A stretch of DNA of 64,000 bases from Zoroaster sp. YZ-2022 (taxonomy: Eukaryota > Echinodermata > Asteroidea > Forcipulatida > Zoroasteridae): positions 42,851,048 to 42,915,047 of the forward strand of contig CM055819.1 of NCBI GenBank assembly GCA_029582265.1, given 5' to 3'. Both the position numbers and the translations under genes were made by a program. Position 1 is the first letter of the stretch; every line of letters begins with the position of its first letter. This document shows, piece by piece, positions 10,900-19,742 of the stretch. Below the pieces are notes generated by a model that was not told where the DNA came from, searched no databases, and saw nothing but the letters and a program-made list of their open reading frames with translations.

Positions 10900-11546
10900 G
10901 TGCATGGTCGCAATATAATCACACGAACACATGATGGCACTAAATCATTTAGTACGTTTGAATAGCGTGTAAAACGTTCATATAGGGGTACACAATCCCT
11001 TCTCAAATGGTGTAAACAGACTTATTGAGTCCCTCTAGACCCAAGAAAACAATTTAAAGCCAAATAATTATAACGTTTTATATGGGTGCCAGCCCACAAT
11101 CCCTTCAAAAAAAATTGTTACCCAAAACCAATTTTTTTGCACATTTTTTGCACTGCTGACATTCTACAGAGAAACCAAGAGATTCTATTTGTCTGGCCAT
11201 GCTAATACCCACAACCAGACCTCAAAATAAACATATCAGGTTGCCGGTATGTCTGGGCCATGAAAGCAAGTGCCAGGATGACTGATTACATTGGGATTAG
11301 TGCGGTAAGATCAATGGATGACATCTGTACAGTTCCAATGGGTTGTCTGCTGGCAAGGGGGGGGGGGCCTTACTTTGAAAGCTGCTGCATACCGGGTCAA
11401 TGGTTCACCCCAGGTTGAATTTTGTTTACCATGTTATCAGGCACTGTATCAATAGAGAACTTATGCAAAGTGGCTGAATTTGAGTTTTCAATGACGTAGT
11501 AAACAACAATTGTTTACAAAGGGACTAAATCAAATAGCACCATGCA
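10900..11546. mobile_element. 647-bp non-coding insertion at the inversion junction
   Basis: Flanked by the direct repeat GCTCCG (10894-10899 and 11547-11552). The ends are short inverted repeats: TGCATGGT at 10901-10908 against ACCATGCA at 11539-11546, with imperfect similarity further in. It contains no long open frame. Its base composition differs from the AT-rich Polinton; it includes a G-run at 11357-11367 and a short palindrome ACTAAATCATTTAGT. Probably a non-autonomous DNA transposon; the superfamily is not clear because the duplication could be 6 or 7 bp. Confidence 0.72.
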
Positions 11547-11563
11547 GCTCCGCAGGGTTTTAA

Positions 11564-11840
11564 TGGTTATATTTTTTACGATAGTTCTGCCTATATTATA
11601 TACCAACGTTCTTGCTTCATCGCTCGAAGATTCCAGCGTAATGTTAAAAGCTAATCTAACCGTACCCGGAACGATAACATCGTTTTCTCCTAAATTTGGA
11701 AAACGAACCGGCAGCAATTGATTTTCGGTGATTGTGCTCGGATTGTTTGTAATGACAACTTTTTGACGCGTTCCTTTTAAAGCAAAACGTTTTCTTAATT
11801 TTCTGGATGGATTTAGTTTATCTCCGTATATGTTATTCAT
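11564..11840 (-). pseudogene. Probable capsid protein, N-terminal quarter
   Basis: Starts at ATG 11838-11840. The frame encodes LNPSRKLRKRFALKGTRQK, NNPSTITENQLL, RFPNLGENDVIVPGTVRLAF and NIGRTIVKNITIK; after this the sequence crosses the inversion junction and reads 14 unrelated codons to a stop at 11514. The continuation is the plus-strand frame at 6884. It is divergent from the gene at 11911, with about 70 bp between the two starts. The capsid assignment is inferred, as stated for the other half. Confidence 0.72.
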
Positions 11841-11857
11841 ATTTTATAGTATAGACA
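11838..11857 (-). promoter_or_regulatory. Second copy of the 20-bp start-codon motif
   Basis: Reverse complement of TGTCTATACTATAAAATATG, identical to 10732-10751 and again ending in a start codon, here that of the capsid-like gene. After correcting the inversion both copies would point the same way. Confidence 0.6.
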
Positions 11858-11910
11858 TTATATTTTATTTTTTTAATTTTGTAAAAAATGTTTACTAAAT
11901 TATAAAACAA

Positions 11911-12372
11911 ATGGCATTGGCATCGATTGGAATGATGGTTTTTGGTGCTATAGTAAACGCGGCAGCTTTTATCTGGAGGAAATGTGACAGCTTCTCTCAT
12001 TTGTAAAAATAATGATGCGGAAATAGAACGAAAGAGGCATGATTTAGCGCTAGAACAACTGACGAAAGCGAGAGACGAATGGTAAAAATGCGTGAAAATA
12101 TCTAAATTTTTAAAACGAACAATTACAAAAAGAAGCGAAAACTAAACAAACTTTTAACGATATAGACGAAGTGATGAATGAATATTATAACGTTACCGGT
12201 AGACAATTTGATTTGCCAAAAGATTTAAAAAACGAACCTAAACTAGAAGATTTTTATACTTCGAGCGAAGATCAAAAAACCAGAGAAATTTTATTTATTA
12301 TTTTGGGTATGAAGATAGTAGGTTACGCGAGTTATAGGGGCCTTCATTATTAAAGAAAAAGATAAAAAGTAA
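11911..12372 (+). pseudogene. Conserved helical Polinton protein with terminal hydrophobic segments
   Basis: ATG 11911. MALASIGMMVFGAIVNAAAF is hydrophobic. After a frameshift there is a charged helical section (ERKRHDLALEQLTKARDEW) with a stop and another shift near 12085-12125, then MNEYYNVTGRQFDLP, LEDFYTSSEDQKTREI and a C-terminal hydrophobic helix (ILFIILGMKIVGYAS). The in-frame stop at 12351 is probably secondary; another frame runs to TAA 12372 with a basic tail. The order (TM, coiled coil, YTPS-like motif, TM) is conserved in related elements. Function unknown. Confidence 0.68.
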
Positions 12373-12379
12373 TTGTAAA

Positions 12380-13677
12380 ATGGCGGAAGGAAGGCACGAT
12401 TATATGGAGGCGGATCCGGCTTATAATTATCCTGAAGAAGAACAAGAAGAACAAGAACAAGAAACGGCTATTGATCAATATATTGATGATAATATTGATT
12501 ATAATATTGAAGATAACCACTTGGGTAATGTTCCAACCTCTGCAGAAACACCCCAGCTAAGTGCGAAAAATAGATTACGCAAAGATATAGTAGATGCTTT
12601 TTATAAAAGTTTGAGATATGAACCAGCTTTTAAAGACTATAATAACTTCGTGTATGAAAAAGAAAAACCAACAGATGAATATAATTTACTCTATTATATA
12701 AAAGGTTCAGAAAAAATACGACTATCCAGTAAGTCCAAAAAAGGTGGATTTATAAAGTTAAGTGGAATACAAGGCTTATCTAAAGCTGATTTAGGTATAT
12801 TCGATGATGAATCACCACCTCTTCTCTCAAAAGAAAGTACGAGTGCTTTAGAAAATGTTATTAAAGAGATAGAAACTAAAGATGTAGAAACTCAAACAGA
12901 AACTCAAACAGAACCGAGGCGAAAGTTATCACTTACACCGAAACAACTCGCTGAAAACAATTTTAAAAATATCAACTGCCATCAAAGAAGTAAATACCGT
13001 TATTTCAAGAGAACAAGAAACTCAAACGAGTATACAATATATAAGATAACTTATTATCTCTTATCGCTAAAAAGAACGCAGCCACAAAAGCGCGCGAAGA
13101 AGCTGAAAGAAAATACGTAAACGCTAGAGATCAAGATGATGAAGATACTCAAGTAATCGCGAAGCTACGTGAGGAGATGAATAAAGCGCGAGATAGAGAA
13201 CGAGGTTTGTTAGCGGAAATAAATGTAAGAGATAACATTCTTCGCAGTCAAATCAACAGAATTAAAGAAACGATCGAAAAAATGATGAAAATAGACGTGA
13301 CGTTACACGAAATTAAAACTGTATTTAGGTGTCACGATAGTCAGTTTATTAACGGCCATTAGTATGACCATCGCTTCTATCGTTTCAACGATCGCAAGTG
13401 CTGTAAAACCGACGCCTACCCCACCACCACCACCACCACCTCCCCCGAGTAACGGAGGCGTAAAAGACTGGATACAAAAACTTTTAAAAATCTAGCGAAT
13501 TTGCTAAAGAAACTCGGAGCAAAAGCTTTGGCCGCTTTAACGGGTATTATCGGATCGGTAGTAAGTTGGATATTTACCACAATTTCAAAAGTAGTCGGAT
13601 GGGCGACGGAACACGTGTGGCTAGCCTTAACCGGTGTCGGAGTTTTAATGTTAACTTATATAGAATCTCGTAAATAA
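12380..13677 (+). pseudogene. Large coiled-coil and membrane protein of the Polinton
   Basis: ATG 12380, 8 bp after the previous gene. An acidic Glu/Gln-rich N-terminus is followed by a conserved block (LRKDIVDAFYKSLRYEP, LSKADLGIFDDES), QTET repeats, and a long coiled coil (REEAERKYVNARDQDDEDTQ, then LRSQINRIKETIEKM). Next comes a hydrophobic helix (TIVSLLTAISMTIASIVSTI), a poly-proline run of nine (13418-13444), and a C-terminal membrane part (VVSWIFTTISKVVGWATEH) ending at TAA 13675-13677. At least four frameshifts (near 12965, 13050, 13325, 13490). About 430 codons when intact. A structural or membrane-remodelling role is possible; none is proven. Confidence 0.72.
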
Positions 13678-13694
13678 TATAAAATTAAATCTCG

Positions 13695-15273
13695 CTAGGT
13701 CAACAACTTGTAAATCACCAAACCTAATCCGGTAAGTATGTCAAAACCGAAAATTAAAGCATGTTTTCATCTTCGTGAGTGTCTTGCGTTATATCATCAT
13801 CATCGTAAACTACAGTAGCCGATGTTGTAGAATACGTAGTAGAATACGCAGTGGATACATCGCTCGCTTCTGCTTGCAAAGCATCTTGAGTTATATCATC
13901 AGCTACGCGAGCTACCGCTTCATCATCGTTAACTACAGTAGCCGATGTTGTAGAATACGTATAGTAGAATACGTAGTAGGTATAGTTGATGTTGTAGATT
14001 GTGTAGCAGATTTAGGATCGGGTTTAATTAGTACCGAAGCAACTTTAGTATAGTCAGACGGTAAAACATAGGAAAATGGTGACGAATTTGTCTCTTGATT
14101 TAAACCAATTGATAAATCAGACGTCGCGACTTTAATATTATTGTTGTATCCATCGTATATACCTATACGTAAATTCATATCACTCGGCATCGTGTATAAA
14201 TATTCTCCTATACACATGTTTAATTGCAATCTCACGTCATCGCAAATATTTTGATATAAATTGATAGAGTTTTGATAGAAACCTTCTTCTGAATAATTGA
14301 TGAAAGCTTCGAGATTAATACTAAAATTTCTTTTTGCATTTAAACCTGTACCTGGTGTAAGAATCCCACTTTTAGCTTGCGCTTGACCTCCAATTATAGA
14401 GATAACGTACGTTCTTATAGAATCATTGATTCGTTCTATACCACTATCCGTAAAACCTTGAGCTAATTCAGACTCGAGTATAAATTTTACCCAACCTCGT
14501 TCGGTTTGTGGAGATTGTGAAATATAACCGACTCTAATGGTATGTTCTTTACGATTATGTACACCGTCGTCAAAAGCCATTCTTTTTTTCACCCGTTCCA
14601 ATAACGTTTGCAGGAAGGTGGTAATAGGGATCAGTACTCTTGAGAGTAATAGGTTTAGGTGGTGAATCGCTGATGATACTCGTATCATAGCTGTGTCCGG
14701 GTACCGGATCGTATATTTTACCGATGTTCCGCCAAAAATGAGCGGTGCCTAGCCCATTAGTGTATGGATCCATTTGTTGTTTCCAATTAGATACTGGTGA
14801 GAGGTGAAATTCATTACATATTTCATTATACGCCTCAATGTCAACAACATTTTCAAACGCACTCCAATCATTTTGAAAAGATGTAGGACAACTCATTTCT
14901 TTGAGTAATCGTCTAATTTGATAATAAACGTGAAATCTAAAAAAAACTACGAATCATCGGATCCGAATGAAACAAATGTTTATAACTCACACCGCAACCT
15001 GTCGTACTGCACCACGTTACAACATTTATCTGATTTTGATAAAACTTTAGCGGACTAGTATTCCAATCATTTACAACATCGTCGCTATGAACGTTAGGTA
15101 ACCTATAATTTTCAAAAGGATTATAGAGTTCTACGTTAAAAAAACTCATTTTCGTTAAGGTAAATATTCATATTTGTCAAATCTCTCGCACTAAAAATTT
15201 CAACGTGAGTAAAAGTCCCACGTTGCGGATAACGTTTTGATAAATTGCTCTGAAATGCTAATGGAAATGGCAT
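13695..15273 (-). pseudogene. Conserved ~525-residue Polinton protein with C-terminal membrane anchor
   Basis: Read from ATG 15271-15273. Pieces in order: LSKRYPQRGTFTHVEIF (frame closes at 15136), then PFENYRLPNVHSDDVVNDWN and VVTWCSTTGCGVS (15149-14937), a shift, then FQNDWSAFENVV and onwards (14896-14570), a shift, then the long segment GWVKFILESELAQGFTDSGI, RINDSIRTYV, AKSGILTPGTG, MCIGEYLYTMPSDMNLRIG. A low-complexity Thr/Ser tail built from TAGAATACG-type microrepeats precedes a membrane helix (FDILTGLGLVIYKLL) and the stop at 13695. The 14570-14580 overlap of two frames is a frameshift, not two genes. A minor capsid or other virion protein is possible; function unproven. Confidence 0.75.
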
Positions 15274-15307
15274 TTTATTATTATATTATAAAAATATAAT
15301 AATAAAA

Positions 15308-15993
15308 ATGTATCATACGTTCGAAATAAAAAAATTAATTAATACAATTTCATTGAATAATACGATCGATAATCGAAACGGTAAACTCACTATTTCGTTA
15401 AAGAGCATTAACATTTGGATCGGTTACTATAACGTGCGTAAACAATAAAAAATATGGCGATGGAAAAGCTGGATAAATGAACAAAATGAGGAAGACATTG
15501 TAGAGTTTATCGAACCTGGACTTTATAACATTAAAGAAATTATCGACATTGTTATTAAAACACACCTTGGATTACATTTATCGTCGATGAAAAATCTGGT
15601 AAATCTATTATAAATATTACTTTGGAAAAACGAAGAATCAAATTTTCATCGGGATTAGCTAATTTACTCGGATTTCCGAATGAATATCTAGCTATGGGAG
15701 AGCACGAAGGAAGAAGACTCGATTTGCAACCTTTTAAAATAATGTACATTCATTGCGATCAAATTTCTACGAGTGAAAACTTTTACGACGGTAAACCTTG
15801 TACTATTTTAAACGTTGTTCCGGTACAAGATAAATCGTTAGGAGAAAGTATGTGGATAGAATATTCTAATCCGTTACAAAAAAATATTAAAACTGGTACG
15901 TTTAACGAATTGACTTTTCAAATTAAAGATTCATTAGGTAGAGATATAAATAATCATGGTATGCCTATTATTTTAACTTTAGAAATTAAATAA
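15308..15993 (+). pseudogene. Conserved Polinton protein, probable beta-rich structural protein
   Basis: ATG 15308 follows a TATTATAAAAATATAATAATA leader. The N-terminal part (KLINTISLNNTIDNRNGKLT) has a stop near 15448 and a shift near 15575. From 15622 the frame is open for 123 codons (FSSGLANLLGFP, PFKIMYIHCDQISTSENFYD, ILNVVPVQDKSLGE, RDINNHGMPIILTLEIK). The C-terminal half is well preserved, with strand-like alternation. Related elements encode the same protein; its function is unknown. It is divergent from the gene ending at 15273, with an AT-rich 34-bp spacer holding both starts. Confidence 0.7.
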
Positions 15994-16019
15994 TTATATA
16001 TATATATAAATATATAAAT

Positions 16020-16511
16020 ATGGCAAGTATTTACGGTCCTAGTCGAAGTCGACCTCAAAGAAGCGATAGCACCAGCAACGTTATACATCAACAACAGCAA
16101 AATCAGTACATTTACGAGCATCATGGCTACATCGATAGAGATTAAATTTTACAAAAGATACCTTTAGTCCAACAATTTAACATTATAATAGGATGGCACG
16201 GCACGTTTAAACTACCCTTTTACACGTTTAACGATCCACCAACATATTGTGAAATTTTTACAAAATTTATGAAACACGGAGAAATTTTTTCACATTCGTC
16301 AACGGGTAATTTTGCCATTGATGTATATTATATTCCTTCTCCAGCTCGAGGAAAAACATTTGTTTTCAATGATAATTCGCAACATGTAGATTTTGAATTG
16401 TGCTTTCAAATGCGAGATAATAAAACAGTTTTTGTACAAGCGACTTTTTTGGGTTCTTTAAACGCTAAAATCTGTTTCAATATAGAAATTAAAAGTTTAC
16501 CGTTAACATAA
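16020..16511 (+). pseudogene. Paralogue pair member 1, unknown, one in-frame stop
   Basis: 164 codons from ATG 16020, interrupted only by TAA 16143-16145. Begins MASIYGPSR; the C-terminal half (HGEIFSHSSTGNFAIDVYYI, VFVQATFLGSLNAKICFNIE) looks beta-stranded. The gene at 16532 has the same start (MASIYGPSR) and a matching end. The leader is a TATATAAATATATAAATATG tract shared by both copies. Confidence 0.62.
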
Positions 16512-16531
16512 TAATATTTAAATATATAAAT

Positions 16532-16989
16532 ATGGCTAGTATTTATGGTCCTAGTCGTAAAAGCAACAATTATAACGCAAAAAAAAATCCACTACGTTTT
16601 TTTATCTTGAACATACTGGACACATTGAACCGAGCGAACTTTTACGAGAAATAAGATTTTTTTCACAACCAAGAAACAAACTTACAAATTTATTGGATTA
16701 GCCATTCAAATACAATAAGTTTTTTGGTTAATGGTGTTATATTTTATTCATTATATGCAAAAATGAATATGGGCGAAAATAATTCTTATTCTATAGTGAA
16801 AAGTGAAAATTTTGGTGATATTATATCAATTTCGCCGAAGGAAATAATTTTTCTTTTTCAAATGAACCTCGATATTTAGAATGTGTATTATGCTACGTTC
16901 CATATAGAAGATATAATCTCAAAATATATATGCAACTAAATTTTTTCGGCGCTTTAAACACGGGAATCTGTTACGATATAACAATTTAA
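16532..16989 (+). pseudogene. Paralogue pair member 2, unknown, frameshifted
   Basis: Starts 20 bp after member 1 with the same MASIYGPSR. Later pieces in different frames align with member 1: EHTGHIEPSELLREI to EHHGYIDRD, and LNFFGALNTGICYDITI to ATFLGSLNAKICFNIEI. At least three frameshifts. The pair therefore arose by tandem duplication inside the element and then diverged strongly. Confidence 0.62.
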
Positions 16990-17052
16990 AAAATTCCAAT
17001 TCTACCTTTAGTTTAAAATAACAAATTATAATCTTGTATTATTAATAGAATA

Positions 17053-17622
17053 ATGAGTGTCTCTGCAGAAACAAACAAACTTTATCCCTCTATACCATTG
17101 TATACCAGCAATGATAATATAGAAAATGTTAACGCGTTTCGTTTGCAAAAAATCCACGATATTCAAAAACAATTACGATCAGAAAGAAACGAACGCGAAA
17201 GTGTATATAAAAAAATATAATAAAATCATCAAAACTTGTTCCATCGTAGAAACGATGGCTGAATTGGGCTGCATGGGAGCAGGAGCCATCGGAATCGCCA
17301 GCATCGCTAGCGTTGTAGCATCCCCGGTTGGATTTATACTAGAAGGACTAGCTTTAGGGTTAGGGGGTGCGGCGTTTGCAGTCAGATACGCTACCGCTAA
17401 ATTGTTAAAAAAAGCTAAAAAACACAACGAAATAAAAGTTTAGCAGAAAGTAAACTTAATACCATCGAAAACCATGTTTCAAAAGCGATTGAAGACTGTG
17501 CGATTAGCCAAGAAGAATTTCTTTTAATCTGTGAAGAGCGAAATAAATTGTGTCGAATGAAAGAAAACATCAGAACTAAATTTAAACCTGTCGATGTCGA
17601 TAGTAATAAAAAAAAGATGTAA
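17053..17622 (+). pseudogene. Conserved Polinton protein with glycine/alanine-rich hydrophobic core
   Basis: ATG 17053. The N-terminus (LYPSIPLYTSNDNIENVNAF) and a basic helix (LQKIHDIQKQLRSERNERES) are followed, after a frameshift near 17210, by a 50-residue Ala/Gly/Val-rich hydrophobic region (GAGAIGIASIASVVASPVGF, ALGLGGAAFAV). After a second shift near 17440 a helical C-terminus (HVSKAIEDCAISQEEFLLIC) ends at 17622. Two hydrophobic helices with a helical tail suggest a membrane protein. The arrangement is conserved in related elements; function unknown. Confidence 0.68.
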
Positions 17623-17695
17623 AACCCATCATTGTTGACAAAGATAAAGGAAAAAAAAAGATCTCATAGAAAAACATTTAAATTTTAAGTAAAAT

Positions 17696-18065
17696 TTACC
17701 ATAGAATGATCACACGATAAAAAACACCTTTGCAATTATCAGCGGAGCAACACACTTTGCGACCTCCACCGTATACTTTTTATTTCTAACAACTCTTTCA
17801 TCACACGATTAAACAAACGTATAGATTTACCTTCAGCAAGCTTTAAACTTTGCATATCTTTGCACATTTTGTACATAAATTTATCGATGTTTTTTGTACC
17901 CTTTTTACATCTTCGACATAGAACTGACATACTTTTTCCACATCAAATTCGCCACTCATGTGTGCGCAATATTCACCCCCTGGTACGCTAAGTATACAAG
18001 ACTTGTCCGTTTTTCCAACTAATAGCCATTTACATGGAACGATTACTTAACAATTTCTATTTTCC
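17696..18065 (-). pseudogene. Right-end minus-strand gene with Cys/His cluster, decayed
   Basis: Starts with an ATG at the inner edge of the right terminal repeat (18063-18065), mirroring the polymerase at the left end. Fragments in different frames: a Cys/His cluster (PCKWLLVGKTDKSC, then GGEYCAH), MSVLCRRCKKGTKNI with a CxxC pair, a helical stretch, and a Cys-containing end (VCCSADNCKG). A small zinc-binding protein is the best guess. The frames are too broken to name a family, and the extent is approximate. Confidence 0.45.
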
Positions 18066-18372
18066 ATACTATTTATCTATTCAACAACACAATCTTAAAA
18101 CGTTTTTTCGCAATTTTTTTTAATACATATCTTTTTTAACCAGTCAAAGGTCATTCACCCCAACTCTTAAATCTCTCCTGTTACTACCCAACCACTTTTT
18201 TATACGATCCTACCAACCTACCAACTACACATCAAAATATCAAAAAATTAATTTTTTTCATTTTTGTGCTCGGATACTTTTTTATACCAACCTACCAACC
18301 TACCAACTACACATCAAAATATCAAAAAATACATTTTTTCATTTTGTGGTCGGATCAGTAATTTATATCTTT
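18063..18372 (-). repeat. Polinton right terminal inverted repeat with internal duplication
   Basis: Reverse complement of 1210-1440, but about 80 bp longer. The block containing GTTGGTAGGTTGGTAGG and TTTTTGATATTTTGATGTG is present twice in tandem on this side and once on the left. The inner edge again coincides with an ATG, of the minus-strand gene at 17696-18065. Confidence 0.92.
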
Positions 18373-18378
18373 TAGAGT

Positions 18379-18946
18379 GTTCATGATCATCCGTGGCAAC
18401 CGTTCATTTTGAACAGGTTTAATTGAATTTTCATTTGTTAGTGGTAAATACTAGATTTTTGATACTGTAAAACATTGAATAATATTGTTTTTATGTTTAA
18501 CTTACAAATGCTAATCTGGACACAATTTAGTAAAGTGAACACTTCAAATGCATTCTGGGTAATCCAGTATGGCCGCCATTACGTTAAAATATAATAATAT
18601 ATTAATTTGTTGCTCATTTTCATGATTTTTGTTTTAGCTTGTTGAGGTCAATATCTTCAATTATCGTGCTTTTGGTATAAAATGACCCAAAATTGTGATC
18701 TCAAATAATATTTTAAATACGAGCAATCACTTAGACAATGCTATAAGCGGCGGTGTGCCATTATATTGGGGAATTATACCAAAAACATGCATATTCACAG
18801 ATAGGCTATACTCAAATTAAAGGCACTTCAGTTGTTGTAATGGATAAAAACAGTCTCAAGAAAACCTTTAAACAAATTATGAAAATGGTTTTAAAAAATG
18901 GTTTTTGCATATCAACGTAACGAAGGCCATGTTAGCTTCCCATTAT
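18379..18946. other. Host non-coding flank
   Basis: AT-rich sequence between the Polinton's right target duplication and a SINE. No open frame with splice sites and no repeat related to other parts of the window was seen. Confidence 0.6.
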
Positions 18947-19278
18947 GGAGTGCCGTGGTCGAGCGGGTTAGTGCATCGGATTTGTGTTCTGATGGCTGAG
19001 TCGTCAGAATGTGGGTTCGAATCCCAGCCGTGATCGTGGTGCTTGTGTCCTTGAGCAAGACACTTTACCATAATTGCTTCTCTCCACCCAAGTTAAATGG
19101 GTATCTGTGAGGGCAGAGTTGGTTGATTAGCCCTATATGCGTTGTAATGGCAGCAATTGAGCTGTATACTCCCCAGGGAGCTGAGATGGTTTTAGGAATG
19201 ATTTATGAGCCTTATGAGCAGGGGTAATAATATAATGCTCCTTGAGCACCACTCAGTTGGTGGATACGTAGTCCACAC

Positions 19279-19290
<12 letters not shown>
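18947..19290 (+). mobile_element. tRNA-derived SINE, copy 1
   Basis: The head resembles a long-variable-arm tRNA: an A-box-like TGGTCGAGCGGGTTAGTG and a B box GGTTCGAATCCCAG about 60 bp apart. The body contains CTCCCCAGGGAGCTGAGATG and GTAATGGCAGCAATTGAGCT, and the 3' end is a (TTA)n-type tail. Further copies lie at 35698, 45184, 45838 (reverse) and 62092. It is not a tRNA gene: the head lacks a clean acceptor stem and is always joined to the same body. Confidence 0.85.
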
Positions 19291-19316
<26 letters not shown>

Positions 19317-19393
19317 CATTATCACTATCACTATCACTATCACTGTCACTGTCACTGTCACTGTCACTGTCACTGTCACTGTTATTGTTATAA
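19270..19393 (+). repeat. Evolving hexamer microsatellite
   Basis: Grown from the SINE tail: (ATT)n passes into (TTATCA)n, then (CTATCA)n, then (CTGTCA)n. Each block differs from the last by one base, showing stepwise spread of variant units. Confidence 0.9.
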
Positions 19394-19520
19394 TGCACTG
19401 GAAGTTATCACTGCATGGAACTGCATTTTGTCCAGATTAGGGTTTAGCAGTCGACCCAATTTGGTACCAATTTTAATTCATTTTAATTTTAAATTTTTGT
19501 TTAAACCACATTTTTTGCAG

Positions 19521-19742
19521 GGTATGAATCAACGGTCTGCTATATGGTCCAGGAACGCGATCCAACCGCTGATCAAAGATTCCGCTGGGTAATTCCAGTG
19601 AAAGACCCTTGCAGATGCACTGAGATTCAACTTGGCGGGTTGAATGGCCGCACTCCCTGTCGGCCATTCAGTGTGACCTACTTTGACTCTTTTCTAATCA
19701 GCACCGATAAACAGGAAATTCAAAAATGGCTGAATTGTAAAG
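19521..19742 (+). CDS. Host exon, 74 codons, domain not recognised
   Basis: Flanked by a good acceptor (TTTTTTGCAG) and donor (AAAG|GTAAGTG). Both junctions are phase 1, exactly like the EGF and FAMeT exons downstream, and the frame is open across the exon. The peptide has five cysteines (YESTVCYMVQERDP, KDPCRCTEIQLGGLNGRTPC, KWLNC), suggesting a disulphide-bonded extracellular module. Probably an upstream module of the same secreted multidomain gene, about 9 kb before the first EGF exon. I do not recognise the fold. Expression evidence would decide whether it is joined to the rest. Confidence 0.6.

Larger units (their letters stand above)
6881..11560. other. Internal inversion of the Polinton
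   Basis: Two independent genes are cut at the two edges of this block. A small membrane protein has its start at 10749 (+) and its end at 6877-6785 (-). The capsid-like gene has its start at 11840-11564 (-) and the rest from 6884 (+). Flipping the block once puts both halves of both genes next to each other on the same strand. It also turns the ATPase and the five neighbouring genes to the minus strand, matching the integrase and the capsid start. The breakpoints share TTTAAA/TTAAAA (6878-6884, 11558-11563), i.e. microhomology. Confidence 0.85.
1210..18372 (+). mobile_element. Polinton/Maverick-type element, decayed, 17.16 kb
   Basis: The boundaries come from the sequence. Long terminal inverted repeats (1210-1440 and 18063-18372) are flanked by the 6-bp duplication TAGAGT at 1204-1209 and 18373-18378. 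Six-base duplications, terminal inverted repeats and 15-20 kb length are known hallmarks of Polintons. Inside are a protein-primed PolB, an rve integrase, an A32-like ATPase, a probable capsid protein and about ten further genes. Nearly every gene carries frameshifts or stops, so this copy is dead. The central segment 6881-11560 is inverted. No adenain-like cysteine protease could be recognised, although Polintons usually encode one. Two later insertions sit inside it (8939-9270 and 10900-11546). Confidence 0.93.

Noticed and set aside
6881..11560. Inversion as a plain assembly artefact
   Set aside because: Not excluded, but the insertion with target duplication beside the right junction and the microhomology at both breakpoints make a real event more likely.
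18953..19040. tRNA gene (also 28975-29045, 35700-35780, 45184-45260, 53535-53600, 62100-62170)
   Set aside because: A and B boxes are present but the acceptor stem does not close, and each is joined to the same downstream body: SINE heads.
19192..19398. Ser/Asp and Leu/Ser repeat open frames
   Set aside because: Translations of a hexamer microsatellite.
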